From Eucalyptus grandis (lineage: Eukaryota; Streptophyta; Magnoliopsida; Myrtales; Myrtaceae): a DNA stretch of 64,000 nt. Shown piece by piece: positions 37,673 to 50,619 of the stretch; position 1 is the stretch's first letter, and every line of letters begins with the position of its first letter. Under the pieces are notes generated by a model. It did no database searches and was not told the DNA's origin. It was given only the letters and a program-made list of their open reading frames with translations. Both the position numbers and the translations under genes were made by a program. The DNA is taken from positions 5,914,199 to 5,978,198 of the forward strand of contig NC_052621.1 in NCBI RefSeq assembly GCF_016545825.1. The letters are read 5' to 3'.

Positions 37673-40600
37673 TCATTGCTCCCCACTGGGTTGGGTGGTA
37701 AGTCCGAAACCAAATGGGAACAGCGGATCGTAGTGAGGGTCGCCTACGTTCATGGGAAGCTGATCCACGGTCATGAACCACGTCCTCGGCAACTTCCCGG
37801 TGAATCCGTAGTCCCCGAACAAGACGTCGGCCACCCCGTCTCCCTCGCTCCCCGGCAGCCACGCCGCCACCAGAGCGTCAATATGCGCCACGAGCGGCCG
37901 GATCGAGAGTGGCCTCCCCGAAACCACAATCACCACGCACTTCACTGACGAGCACACGTTGGAGATGATGTTCTCACCAGGCACTGCCAGCGTCAGGTTC
38001 GTGCTGTCTCCCGCTGTCTCTGCGTAGGGCAGCTCCCCGACCACGACGATGGCGTAAGAGAAGTTTTGCGACTTGACGAAGTCGGCATCGGGGTTCTTGC
38101 TGAAGACAACTTCTGTGTCGACGTCCACGGCCTTACTTATCGCACCTAGGATAGTGGTCCCTGTTTTCAAGTGCACAAAATCAACAAATCAACTTCATTA
38201 GAAACTCTCCACTTTGATAAACATGTATAGAACTCATGGTGGCATATTATCATTAATGTGGACACTGCCTCGGCTCCGTCCTCATCCTCCACGCGACATC
38301 AATTGTTGCGTACGTAGTGTACTAAAGAAGAAAGGAAAGAGACCGTACCACTGGTTATGTTGTTGCCACTTTGACCCTGCCAAGTGATGGTCCAACCACC
38401 GCATTGGTAGCCCAAATTGTTGGCATGAGTCCCAGCGACGAGTATCTTAGAGGCGTTCTTGGCAAGCGGCAATACTGGGGGCTCCGCATTTTGCCCGTTC
38501 TTCAACAGAACCAGTGATTTCCTGACTGCTTCTCTTGCTAAATTCCTATGCTCCTACAATGACACAGAATTGGGATAAAACATTGCTTGTGTGCACTTCA
38601 TATACAGTCCATTATGATAAGTAATGTGGTCTTGCATTATCTAACCTGGCTTCCAAGCTGGGAAAGATAGGTCCGATCGCCTAGAGGGTTCTCAAATAGG
38701 CCCATCATGAATTTTACCCTTAAAATCCTCTGGACAGCGTCATCAATCCGGCTCACGGGGATCACATTGGCATTGACCAATCGGGTCAGGGCATCGATGA
38801 ACACCGTATAATTGTAAGGAACCATGACCTAAGAGCAGAAAGGGAAAAAAAAAGAAGCAAAGTGCTTGCCCATTAAGATTAATTTGGCGATATGATCCTT
38901 TTGCATAAAGTGAAAAGAGATAGCCATAGCCACTGACCATGTCGACCCCAGCTTCGATGCTCTTCTCAACGGAGTATGTGTAATTTACAGTGGGTGGGGA
39001 GGTGATCTTATCAATACCTTGCCAATCGGATATTACGAAGCCCTGCAAGAATTCAGAACCAGTTGATTAAATTCGATCTTGTCCATATCAATAAAAAATG
39101 GCAAGACTGAGGAGAGACTAGTAAGTGTACCTTGAACTTCAAGGTATTCTTGAGAAAGTCCGTGACGAGAAAGCGATCGGCGTGCATTTTCACTCCATTC
39201 CAGCTTGAATAGGAGACCATGATCGTAGAGACGCCCTCGATTATGGCTTTGTAATAACCGGGCATGTGAATGCTCAACAGTCCATGCCAATCGATCACTG
39301 TGTTGTTCTCATTGATGCCCCTTGTGGTGCCCCCATCTCCCACATAGTGCTTTGCACAGGCCAAAACCTTGTCGCTGTCCAGAGTTGAGAGACATAACAT
39401 CATAGAAATGGAGACAAGTATGAGAGTTGCGTATGACACTACCCAGCATCTCAAAATAGACACTGGAGCATTTTACATTGGTCTTGACACGTCGGAAGAC
39501 CTTCGAATATTCGCTAATATGACATTTTCGACAAGATGTTATACTGTGAGGGCGATTGACAAACTTTTTCTTGGTAGGACAAAGCCAAATAGGATTAAGT
39601 ACCAGCTCGAACTAGTCTTATCAAAATAGAAGCTTACTTTCCCCCGAGATAAGGCACTCCCTTACGTCCCCCCGCCGGAATTTCGCCTTGCAATCCAGGG
39701 ATGATTGACGTCAGGGCTTGAACAACGGACGTGTCCTCGCTGTAGCTTTCATAGCACCTGCCCCATCTCGGATCTCTGCATACCTAATTCAAGGTTTCGA
39801 GATTGAAAAAGAAAAGCGTAAATAATCATACTGAGAACACTCAAAACTGGTTGTTTGTTGAAATTATCAGATTTAAATTAATACTTACGGCAATGGTTGG
39901 CGCAAACACATAATTAATCCCCGTCGCCCTAGCTTCGAGTGCTGTTGCTGCCCCAATTCTCTTCAATAGATCCGGATCCCTGAAAAGATAAACAATGACT
40001 TTTCCTCAAGTTACATAACTTAGACACTGAAAATTATTATGATACCCTATAGAATCTACTTGAGATAGATGATCAAACAAAAATAATTTCGTTCATAACA
40101 TTGCAATCGGACACCCTAATTATCCATTAACATAATGTGATTTGTTGTAATTTTGACAGCTATACTAGATCCAGCTATACTAACTTCTTCATTATATTGG
40201 GCTGTTACGTAGAGCGGAAAGTACATATGTCAACAAATGTTGATTGATATATACATAGAATGCTAAAATTTGCTTACCTTGTAGCCCCGAGACCGACATT
40301 ATGCGGGAATATAGTGGCTTGATATACGTTGTTGTGCCCATGGACTGCGTCAATGCCGTAGATAATCGGGATCCCGAGGCGACTGGAGAGAGAACCGTTT
40401 TGGAACTTGTTCACCATGTCCAACCAGTCTGCAGCCATGGCTTTGGGGAACGGTACGCTCCCTCCGCCGCTGAGCACGCTGCCGATGGAGTAGTCCCTCA
40501 GGACTTCAGGGGTGACCACGGAGTAATCGACCTGCGTCATCTGGCCAATCTTTTCTTGAAGGGTCATTCTTCCCATTAGATCTCTTATCCGCGTGGGGAT

Positions 40601-40720
40601 GGGTTGACTGGGGTCCTTGTACCTCGCGTGGCCTTGATGGGCTGTCGCCGTTCCGGCAATGGCGGAGCAACAACAGAGGAAGAGGATCATCCCCATTGAA
40701 AGGAATGAAAGCTTTGCCAT
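37673..40720 (-). CDS. GH3 beta-D-glucan exohydrolase / beta-glucosidase, copy B
   Basis: Close paralogue of copy A with identical lengths for all eight exons: 40720-40278, 39979-39889, 39783-39638, 39374-39131, 39042-38938, 38828-38646, 38553-38349, 38160-37673 (TGA): 634 aa. Signal peptide [52 protein letters not shown]; nucleophile in [11 protein letters not shown] (D314); [12 protein letters not shown] with the likely acid/base Glu. I start at 40720 because it matches copies A and D; an in-frame ATG at 40831 lies in what is probably a 95-bp 5' UTR intron (40731-40825) and upstream leader. Exon 5 differs from A and D in its second half ([17 protein letters not shown]). At the exon 3/4 junction it encodes GGND against GGKD in A. 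Secreted, cell-wall acting by family knowledge. Intact. Confidence 0.92.
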
Positions 40721-40888
40721 CTTTGTTTTGCTAAACCCTCGTAATAAATCTGCCTCGCGAAAACAAATCATCAAACATAAGCAAACGCAGCACAACGAAC
40801 AATGGCAGATCTTTTTGCGAATTACCTTCAATGCTTCTTCAACTTCAAGCTCTCACCTCCAAGAGGAGTGAGAACAGGCGACGGACTT

Positions 40889-41215
40889 TTTTCGGGAAGG
40901 TCAGCGAAACTCGTCACCGGTCTGAATTGCTTTGACGCTCCCTCTCCTAAACACACACATATATATATAGTTAATTACGCTGTAATGTCTTCAGGCAGGA
41001 ATCCTAATCTGGATGGAGTTGTCTGATGATTTCGAGGGCCGTGATTCGATTTTTTCGGGAAGGTCAGTGAAACTCGTCACCGGTCTGAATTGCTTTGACG
41101 CTTCCTATCCTAAACACACATAGATATATATAGTTAATTACGCTGCAATGTCTTCGGGCAGGAATCCTAATCCGGGTGGAGTTGTCTGATGATTTCGAGG
41201 GCCGTGATTTGAGAT
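40889..41215 (-). promoter_or_regulatory. Tandemly duplicated core promoter of GH3 copy B
   Basis: Two adjacent copies with a 163-bp offset (40889-41051 and about 41052-41215). Each contains TTCGGGAAGGTCAG, CGGTCTGAATTGCTTTGACG, a TATA-like run (40960-40969 and 41125-41132), GTTAATTACGCTG, GGCAGGAATCCTAATC and GAGTTGTCTGATGATTTCGAG. The block corresponds to the single TATA and leader region of copy A (35170-35400). Copy B may therefore have two alternative core promoters. Confidence 0.75.
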
Positions 41216-41587
41216 CATTATCTCAAGAAGGAAACTGCTGATTTGATTTCCATCTAAGCTCTTGGGCTGGATTACAATGTCACCTTCTCTACCTTGGATG
41301 GATAAGGACAAGCACGTAGTTATGACTCGAACATCTGCAACTAAGATCTAAATCTTGTTTTCCCTAGCTGTCCTGCTTTCCTACCTTCTAGGATAAGGCA
41401 ACAAATTGGTTTATCAGATAGCTTAAATATAGCTTAAAGAGTCGACAAACCGAGCGAAAAGTGAGGAGATTAAGATTTGATCGTCCGGTTCCGAAAGAAC
41501 AGATTTTTTTTTTTTTTTTTTTGTTCATGTTAATAGATTTACCAGAGAATCGGTAAATGTTGGAAAACTATTGATAAATAAAGTTAT

Positions 41588-43612
41588 CTTTTTCTTTTTT
41601 TTTGATCGAAAATAACTTTGGATTACTAACTCAAAGATGAATTAAAACTAGTACCAAATTCAAGATTTAAAATTAACCAAAGGGAACGAGGGGGATAAGC
41701 AATCAAATTGGATGGTAGGGTTCCAACTCGGTGGGCCTTGGCTACCCAATCTGCAACACTATTTGCTTCTCTGGGCTCATATTTTAGTTTAATTCTTGTT
41801 CCTAGTTGGGCCAATAGAAGACCACAATCTTGGATGATGGACCTCTAGGTCCAAGGGATTTCCATTTGGCCCATGACACAATTCATAGCATCTAAGTTGT
41901 CTGAAGCTATCTCCACACGTGCAGAAGACTTTGACTTCGGTGTACTTGTGCAGAACTCAACTCATGCCTCAGTTTTATCCACGAGAGAGCTTCTATGATT
42001 GCTAGGGTTTCAGCTACAAATGTAGAGGGGGCTCGGATTTGCTTTGCGAACCCATCTATGAGAGTTCCATCTTCATTTCTACGTATCCCCGCAACCAATC
42101 CTCCCATCATGGAGCTACACCATGAGCCATCGACGTTCAATTTCAGAAATCTCGAAGGTGGTGGGTTCCAGCTTTTTGTTGGAGGATGGATATTTGAGTT
42201 TGATCGAGCCATGTTCGTATTCCATCTTGCAAACAGGTGGGTTATATGATTAGTTTCTTCCACGAGTTTTTTTGGATGAGGTTTGCGTCCTTGAAAGATG
42301 AAGGCATTTCTTGACTTCCAAATTAGCCAGAAGACTCCTACAAACAAATAGAGCCTTGGATGGAGGGGTGGCTTTCAAGGTAAGAACTTTACATACTTTT
42401 TTGTCGATTCGAGTAATATTTGTTGGGGAGGTATCAATTTCAAGCTTGGGATCTAACCATATCTCCTTTGTCCAGGCACATAAAAGGAAAAGATGTTCAG
42501 TTGATTCTGGAGCATGGCCGCATAGAGGACATAACGAATCGGGTATCATATTCCTCTTGTAAAGGTTCTCTTTGGTAGGAAGAGCATTATTGCAAACACT
42601 CCACAATAGGAATATGATTTTGGGATAAGTTTGTAGTTTCCAAATCTCAGTCCACAATCTTTTGGGATTATGGTAAGAAGTTGATGCCGAAAGCTCTGTT
42701 TGAGTTGTCCCCTGAATGCGAAGTTTGTTATAGTCACTTTTTACTTTGTACAAGCTTGAATTGTTTGCTGTACAAAGTAGTTTGTCTGGCCCAGGGTTTA
42801 AGCTTAGGGGAGTAGCTAATATTTCTTGTAAGTTCCATTGCCTGGATCTCTGATTATTCAAGTTAGCTACAAAGTGGGGATCACTTCGATTTGCAGGACC
42901 TCCAATTTTCCTAGATAGCAACCACCTATCCTCTCTAATCTTGATGTTTTTCCCATCTCCTACCTCCCATTTGATCTCCGGTTCAATAACATCTCCTCTC
43001 ATTAGTATACTTTGCCAACCCCAAGAGGGTCTAGGGCCTTTTTTAGGGTTCCAAAAATCTCCTCTAGGAAAGTAGAGTCCTCTAAAAATATTCTGCATTT
43101 GGGCTTGACTCAATCTTGAGGCTTGTTTCCCTGACAAGGCTCTATTAAAGTCAACTAGGTCTCTAAATCCCAAACCTCCTTGATCTTTCCTAGACTTCAA
43201 TAAGTTCCAACTTTTCCAATGTACACCTCTTCGTGTTGCATTTTGTTTCCACCAGAAGGCTGAAATTCTCTTATCAATTGCTCTACAAATGGAGATAGGG
43301 ATTTTAAACATTAACATGACATATTGTGGTATTGCTTGAACAACTGTTTTGACCAGCACCTCCTTGCCCGCCTTTGAAATTAATTGCTCTTTCCATCCCT
43401 CTAATTTCCTATCAACCCTTGCTAATACCCAAGAAAACATTTGTTTTTTCGTTTGTCCTAATCTTAGGGTATGCCTAAATATTTTCCTGTTTTCTCAATA
43501 ATAGACACTTGTAATTCTGTTGCAAGGTTCGATTCCAGCCCCTTAGGACAATTTTTCCCAAAAAACAGACCTAACTTGTTCTGTCTGATAGACTGACCCG
43601 ATGCGAAGCAAA
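41588..43612 (-). mobile_element. 5'-truncated, frameshifted LINE (non-LTR retrotransposon)
   Basis: On the - strand, in order: the end of a reverse transcriptase domain (ASGQS near 43600, LFFGKNCPKG, GKYLGIP), thumb region VKTVVQAIPQYVMLMFKIP, zinc-knuckle zf-RVT (CPLCGHAPESTEHLFLLC), then RNase H (LKLNVDGSW near 42150; AETLAIIEAL; EANSVADWVAK near 41750). A one-base loss near 43472 shifts GIP|LRLGQTKKQ, another shift lies near 42340 between the zf-RVT and RNase H parts, and a third lies before the RNase H end. The 3' end is a T-rich tract (poly-A tail) at 41588-41605. The ORF1 and endonuclease parts are missing. The insertion sits in the GH3 upstream duplication unit; the corresponding site at about 35780-35805 near copy A is empty. 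No clear target duplication found. Confidence 0.88.
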
Positions 43613-43840
43613 ACTGGTTTCCTACAATGATATGCGGGCAAATCGAAATTCCACATCGAAGGTTCAAGCTGAGATTATACGCATTGAATACGTTGCCGTT
43701 TCCTATCAGACTTGACTTGATTATACGGCAAATTGAATACGCTCGCCCTTTCAAATGTGCACTTTGGTGAATCTCGTCACATGACCCAACATAATTAGGA
43801 AGTCTGACGAAGCTGCTGAGAGTAGTTGTTCTGTCTTTTT
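43613..43840. other. Remainder of the GH3 copy B upstream unit beyond the LINE
   Basis: TTTCCTACAATGATATGCGGG, GGTTCAAGCTGAGATTATACGC and AATCTCGTCACATGACCCAAC match 35803-35930 upstream of copy A. No gene. It marks the left-over distal part of the duplicated segment. Confidence 0.6.
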
Positions 43841-44032
43841 GTGTAATTGACTGAAATAAACTGTAAATGTATTGCAAGGATACAAGAATACTCTCACGAT
43901 TGCAGCAAACAGTTGAACACCCATGATTGCAGAAATGAGTGTGATCTTATAACAATCGGAAAAAAATTAAGATACTATTTCACTCTTCTCACTGATGAAG
44001 GGAACATAAATTATACAAATACGTCACTCTTT

Positions 44033-47000
44033 TCAAGAATATGTAGGATCGCTCTCCTTGGTGCCCTTGGTCGTCAGGCCAAACCCAAATGGGTAGAGCG
44101 GGTCGTAATGCGGGTCCCCGACATTCATCGGCAGCTGGTCGACGCTCCTGAACCATGTCCGTGCAAGCTTGCCAGTGAAACCATAGTCACCAAACAGGAG
44201 ATCTGCAACTCCCTGGCCTTCGGTCCCGGGAAGCCAAGCGGCCACCAGTGCATCTATGTTCGAGACATAGGGCTCAATGACAACGGGGCGGCCTGAGATG
44301 ACAACCACCACACACTTGACTGACCCACACACATTGCGGATGGTGCTTGGCCCGGGCTCGGGGATGGTCAAGTTCAAGCTGTCGCCAAATGTCTCTGCAT
44401 AAGGCGGCTCTCCTACAACGACAATGGCATATGCAAAGTTGTTGGACTTCACGAAGTTCGCATCAGGGTTCTCGTTGTAGACCACCTGAGTGTCAGGATG
44501 GACCGTGCTCTTGACCGCATTGAGGATCGTGGTACCTGGCAACATGTGAAAATTAAACCATCAGTTATATCGAAATATTTTTCATTCAACTTGATCCAAC
44601 AAGAAATGCTCAGACCATACCGGTGGTGAGATCATTGCCGTTAAGGCCTTGCCATGCAATTGTCCAACCTCCACATTGATTGCCCAAGTTGTCGGCATGA
44701 CTTCCCGCGACAAGTATCTTCTGCGCTTTCTTAGGAAGCGGAATCAATGGCTTTCCCGAAGATTTACCGTTCTTCAGAAGCACCAGTGATTTTCTCACAG
44801 CTTCCCTTGCCAATTCTCTATGTTCCTGTTCAACATTGGTATTTTAATTTTAGCCAGAGACTTTGGAAAGATCGATCAGGTTGCTCATTTAAGCCAATTG
44901 ATGCACAACATACCGGGCTTCCTACTTGGTTGGCCAGGCTGTTATCGGCCAGTGGGTTATCGAAAAGTCCCATGACAAATTTAACTCTCAAGATCCTCTT
45001 CACGGCATCGTCGATCCGACTCATCGGGATTACGTTGTTCTGCACCTGTTTAGTCAGGTCATCAAGGAACTCAGTGACCTTGTAAGGCACCATGACCTGC
45101 GAGAAAAAAGGCAATGAAGATCAGATACATATTCATCTTCTCGAGCCAATCAAGAAAATAAGCAAAATCCGTAGTCTGGGAGACAATCCTTGTTGAACTC
45201 ACCATGTCGATTCCTGCACCGACTCCGGCTTGAACAGAGTAAGAGTAGTTCGCATGAGGAGGAGACGTTATCCTGTCAATGCCCTCCCAATCCGATATGA
45301 CGAAACCCTGCAAAATTCATATTCTCAGCTCTGTTTAGTCATTAATAATAACAAAACATCGTGAATTTATTTCATCCGATTCTCTGGCTCCTTTTTGTTT
45401 CCTTACCTTGAATTTTAGCTTGTTTTTCAGGAACCCAGTAACAAGATCACCGTTCGCGTGCATCTTCTTGCCGTTCCAGCTCGAATACGACACCATGACC
45501 GTGGCGACGCCCTTCCTAATGGCATCCAAATACGCCGGCATGTGAATGCTGAGCAGCCCATTGTAATCAATGACGGTGTTGTTCTCGTTTATGCCCTTTG
45601 TCGTGCCCCCGTCTCCCACAAAGTGCTTGGCACAGGCCGCGACCTTGTTCCTAAAGCGAAAACAAACATAACAGTAAGCATAGGACCCCGAGAATGACGA
45701 ACGAGAAACTTTCAGGACATTCAAGATTGGAGATCGACAAGTCAACCCGTGAAATCACAGCACTCTTGACCAGGACAAGGGTGGAATTCATGACTGTTCA
45801 ACTTCAACGTGCTATGCTCTGTATCTAGAGAAAAACATGGTCCACCCCGAAGTGCTTCCCATGTATGACCAATAAAGAAGTTATCCAAGACCTCAGCATC
45901 AGTACTAAAAGACAGCGCGTGTTTACACGGTTTTTTAACACTAAACTTCATAAACTACATGACTTAATCTCAATTAAGCCTTTTTCTCGAGCGCCGAATT
46001 ATCGACCACAATTGCGTAAGTCCGCGCATGAGACAAACAAGCGTCATCATGCCAACGGGGCTTTATATTCATCATCATTTTGGTCTTCGGATGAGTTAAT
46101 GGACATCCCACTCAGGCTTGAAATATTACACGCATCCAGTCAACATCAATCAGCGGGCCAATCATGTATACATAAGACAAACGTGAACAGCACTGACCAA
46201 AATAATATGAATTCATATCATGGATAAAGCTCATGACAACCTAGCAAGAAGCAGATGAAAAGCAGAATGGGAAAAGTAGGTGTCATTAGTTAACCGCGAA
46301 AAAGGCTCTTACTTTCCGGCGACAAACGGAACACCCTTTGGGGAATTGGCAGGAAGGTCTCCTTGTAGACCGGGTATGATCTCGGTCAACATCCGGACGA
46401 TCCGGTGATCCTCGCTGTAGCTTTCGTAGCACCGACCCCATCTCGGATCTCGGCACACCTGTGAACAAGATTGAGTGGTCACGCATCCAACAAAACTTTC
46501 GGCTCGAGCTCAATTAAGACTTTTCTTTAGAAAAATCTCTCCCTCGTATTCAAAAGGTCGTCGAATTTACCGCAATGCACGGCGCGAAAGCGTAAGGAAT
46601 ACCGGTTGCTCTAACTTCAAGTGCCGTGGCATCGCCAATCTTCTTGAGTAGCACAGGATCTCTGTAAAACAGTACACGAGTAAGTACGAATCCGAATGAA
46701 AATTACACCGACAACTCTTTTCATCCGAATTAAGATTAGTCAAGAGAATCGTGCCTGGTGACACCGAGGCCGACATTGTGCGGGAAAATGGTGGCATTGT
46801 AGACATTGTTGTGACCGTGAACCGCGTCGATCCCGTAAATCATCGGGATCCCGAGTCGGGTGGAAAGAGCAGCCTTTTGGATCTCGTTCACCGCATTCAC
46901 CCAGGTCTCCGGCGAGGCCTTCGGCGCCGGCACACTCCCTCCACCACTCAACACGCTCCCTGCAAAATACATCAAAATCGCGAAATATTACATACCCATG

Positions 47001-47470
47001 ATCCTCTCACATCACGGCAAGACAGATTCAATCAATCACGGTACAAAAACATTAAATCCTAGCCCACATTTTCCCTACATAACCAGTCCCTGATTCTTTT
47101 CTCAAACGGTGATTGCTCGACCAACATCAACGAACATCAACCATTCAAGTTCAATGAGCTAAAAAGTTGCAAACTTTATCCCAAAGAGCACATAGAGTTA
47201 ATAAAATTCGAAGCAAGCTGATCGATTAACATTACCAATGAAGTAGTTCTTCATGACGTCGGGCGTGGCAACGCTGCGCTCGATCTGGGTCATCTGGCCA
47301 ATCTTCTCGGCCAGCGTCATCCTGCGCATCAAGTCCCTGACCCGAGCACCCATCGGCTGCTTCGCGTCTCTGTACTTCACGTACTCGGCCTCCGTCGTGA
47401 CAGCCGCCAAGCAGCATATCAGCAGGAACGCCTTAATGGGTACGGAGTATCTCCCCATCACGCTCATCAC
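44033..47470 (-). CDS. GH3 beta-D-glucan exohydrolase / beta-glucosidase, copy C (diverged, nine exons)
   Basis: More distant paralogue with one more intron than A, B and D. Exons: 47470-47236, 46959-46755, 46661-46571, 46458-46313, 45650-45407, 45307-45203, 45096-44914, 44825-44621, 44535-44033 (stop): 1917 nt, 638 aa. N-terminal signal peptide [20 protein letters not shown] (a start at the second Met or at MGRYS is possible). It then has [59 protein letters not shown], nucleophile Asp in [11 protein letters not shown] (D313), [12 protein letters not shown] with the likely acid/base Glu, and C-terminus [14 protein letters not shown]. Intron 2 has a GC donor (ACCAG|GCACGA). The second half of intron 4 and the 5' region lack the sequence shared by A, B and D, so this copy is not part of the recent duplications. 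Secreted cell-wall enzyme by family. Confidence 0.92.
46662..46754 (-). other. GC-AG intron in GH3 copy C
   Basis: Between GVTR and DPVLLKK the coding frame requires the exon to end ACCAG, and the intron then begins GCACGATTC instead of GT. The acceptor is TTTTACAG. The same intron in A, B and D starts GTAAGC. Confidence 0.75.
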
Positions 47471-50400
47471 CCCAAACCGTCCTTCTGGGTCCGTAGCTGG
47501 AAACCGAAAAAAGAACGCACCGCATCAGTAACACAACAACAAGACGGAATGCAGACGCGGGGAAAACGAAGCAGAGCTAGAAGAAGACGCACGTACTCTA
47601 AGGCAGAGCGAGAGAGAGCCTGAAAAAAGATCGTTTTTTTCCCCACTTGGGTTCGGGAATTCTTCTCCCCCTTCTTCTCTCTGTTTCTCTCTGTCGCGAG
47701 CTGCGCGTGGTGGAGCGACAGAGACGTCGTTTGGCGATGATGGGTAGGGAGGAAGATAGAGGGCGATGGCTCGGGGATGTGGAGAAAGGGAAATGAAAAG
47801 CGCCACTTCTTTATAGGGGAGGTGTCTCTGCACTATTCAATCCATTCTGGCGTGCTGGTTTCGATATCGACCGTGCTTTTTTTCTCTTTTTTTTACCTTT
47901 TTTTACCTTTTTTTGGACGTGTGAGAGACTTCATCCTCAAGCCTCCAACATGCTCGAGTTGGGGGGCATGTCTGAATCGCTATCCTATCCGTTGGAGACA
48001 GAGAGGAGAGAGAGAGAGAGAGTCAAAAGTACGCGGCTAACGTTAAGTGCGATTTGCTTTAATTGCCGCTTGTGTCGGAAGGATCAACCATGATTTGGAT
48101 TCGATAATTTCAAGACCTCTGCTTTTTTAAGAGAAACGGAGTGGACGGAATTAAGTAATCTTATCGCGAAAGGAATGCCTACGAGGAGAGTTAAATCACC
48201 TGGCGTTTTGAATTTCGGATATGTGACCTTGATATGAAATGGATAGTATAATTCCGGATTTCAAATACAATCTGAATTCACCCGGTTACCCACTTGGCCT
48301 CTAAGATAGATTTTCAAATTGGAGTCTCAAATTTGTGTTGAGAACTTAAGACCGAACTCATTAAATATTTACTTAATAAAAGGTTAAACAAGCATACACA
48401 TCAAAATGAAGAAAATATGACTGATTGAGTATAATAGATCATTTTAGTAAAAGATTAGTCTAGTTAGAATTTTAGGAAACCCACAAATCAAATTCTTAAC
48501 CAATCTTACATGAGATCTTGAGCGCGTCTTATTAGCTCAACTCGATTTATTATATTCATTGTCATGTCTCAGTGTTGTGAATTACTTTCATATAATGTAT
48601 CGAATCGTCTTACCAAAACACAATCTCCTCCCTATTAAACAGATTTCCTCATGGACAAAGAATCGTGAGTAGTCTATATCACAATTATTCTCCACAAGTA
48701 AACAACTAGCGTTTGCACTGCGCATCCCAAGACGCATTTCATCTTTAGATATTATCATTCTCGAGGCAATGAATTTCTTGCAATTCCCCATTTTCCCGTT
48801 AAATATCGCAACCCTTCATCCAATAATTTCTTCAGAATCAAACGCGTGGTGAGAAAAGAATGTGACTATAAAAAGCAAAACATAAAAAAGAAAAAGAAGA
48901 AGGGGATTGGAGGAAGCAGCGAGAGACGTTATTAGCCGAGGCAGTGGCACGAAAAGCGATGCCTGGCAAAAGGAAGGCCGAGCACGTGCGTCTCCCCGCC
49001 GCCCACGTGAGGCAGCCCTCGAATGTTACCGTTGCCGACAAAACGTCGCCGTATCCTCTCCGTCGCTGTCGCTGTCTCTGGCACTGTGCGTGCATCGAGG
49101 TCGAGATTTTCGACCGGATTGGCCGGGGTCGAGCAGAGCAGACGGCGACGCCGTCGGCGATCTCCGGCCCAATCGGATTCGCTCTGCTCAAACCCTCAAA
49201 AGCAGAGGAGCCGTTTGGTGCAGCTGAATTTGGTATGGTTCCGTTCCGACAAGACAAATTAAAAATTTGAAAGATAACTTATCTTCATAAAGCTCACTAC
49301 TGCAAATAGGGGAAAAGAAAGCGTGTTTGATTAGACTTTTTTTTTTTTTGATCATCTGTTTGGTAAGACTTAACATTGTCCTTTTTCAAGCCATGGGACA
49401 ATCTGACACGGTTTTTAAGAAAAATAATTCGACACGTAGATAAATTTAAAAAGGTGGGTGGATATTTTTATTTTTGAATTTTTTAACTGGTTATACATTA
49501 AATATGATCAAAATTTAAAACTAGTGGGAAAGACCACAGAGTGATCTCTCTCTCTCAATGGTTTTATCGAAAATACGTACGCAACTAGGATCGTAGATTT
49601 TTTTAGTTCAGCTGTTTAACATGTATTTTGAAAAGCACTCATTAATAAAAGTTATGCTGAATTAGTACTAGGTTTATTAAAGTTTATATCCATAATCGAT
49701 TTATTGCTATATGATGTTAGAGTTAGGATTTTATAATTTGAACTTTACACTGTAGAACGAAAAATGACGGCTTTGTGAATGGACAAAAAGCATGAATTAT
49801 CGAGTCTCTTTTTAAAGTCTCTTTGCGGTGGAATGAGAACTTTTCCCATTTATGCGATACTTGAGCATGTTTCAAGCATACATAATTCCTAACGAAATGC
49901 TTTCGTTATCTTAAACTTGTTAAGTACATCAAGCTCGGAATCCAACTCAAATGAGCCATTGATTAAGTGAGCTATACATGAGATTCATGTGCTTCGACGA
50001 CTTGCGAGTCAGTGTAAAACAAGTCCAGAGCACCAAATGAAAAAAATTCCGACATTTTCTTTTCCTGTTATTCCTTCCACATTTTCTAGATCGGACATTG
50101 AAATTTAAAAATTGCTGGGACCGTTGAATGTATGAATCGCCGACAACTATGGTCGTAGAATTTGAAATAATGAACTGCAGGCTTCGGATTTCTCGGATCG
50201 AAGAAATCATATCTGGAATGGAAAAAGTCCACCGAATTGAAAAGCTGGAGACGCGCCTTCTCTGTCAATCATATTTCTTACGAATTATATTGTCCGAGAG
50301 CCGAGGACCTTTGACTTCATTGAAGAAATAAGATATAAAATATTGCCCGAGACTTATCCCGTAGAAGATTGAATAAAACCATTTGAGAGTCAGAATTTTA

Positions 50401-50619
50401 TTTTGTAATGATAAGGATTAAGGAAGTTATGATTATCAAAAAGAGTCATAAATATTTTTTGGCACATTATAAAAAATTTTAAGATAGCAAAATCCTGATA
50501 TACAGAATACAAGTTCCTAATATTCCTTAGGTCATATAAGAAGAATGCGTAAATGACGATTTTTATGAAGAAGACGCTCTAAATGAGGTCCTTCTATGCA
50601 AATTCAATCATAAGCTTTC
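47471..50619. other. Intergenic: copy C leader and spacer, no gene recognised
   Basis: 47471-47850 is CT/GA-rich and is probably the 5' UTR and promoter of copy C. At 48900-49230 a GC-rich block has overlapping open frames on both strands without any recognised domain; it may be a decayed exon or an unannotated element. The rest is AT-rich with no clear repeats. Confidence 0.45.

Noticed and set aside
40721..40831. Upstream start for GH3 copy B giving a longer N-terminus
   Set aside because: The extension has no counterpart in A or D, lacks signal-peptide character and lies in what looks like leader plus intron.
43464..43877. 137-codon - strand frame as a separate gene
   Set aside because: Its C-terminal third is LINE reverse transcriptase and the rest is duplicated GH3 upstream sequence.
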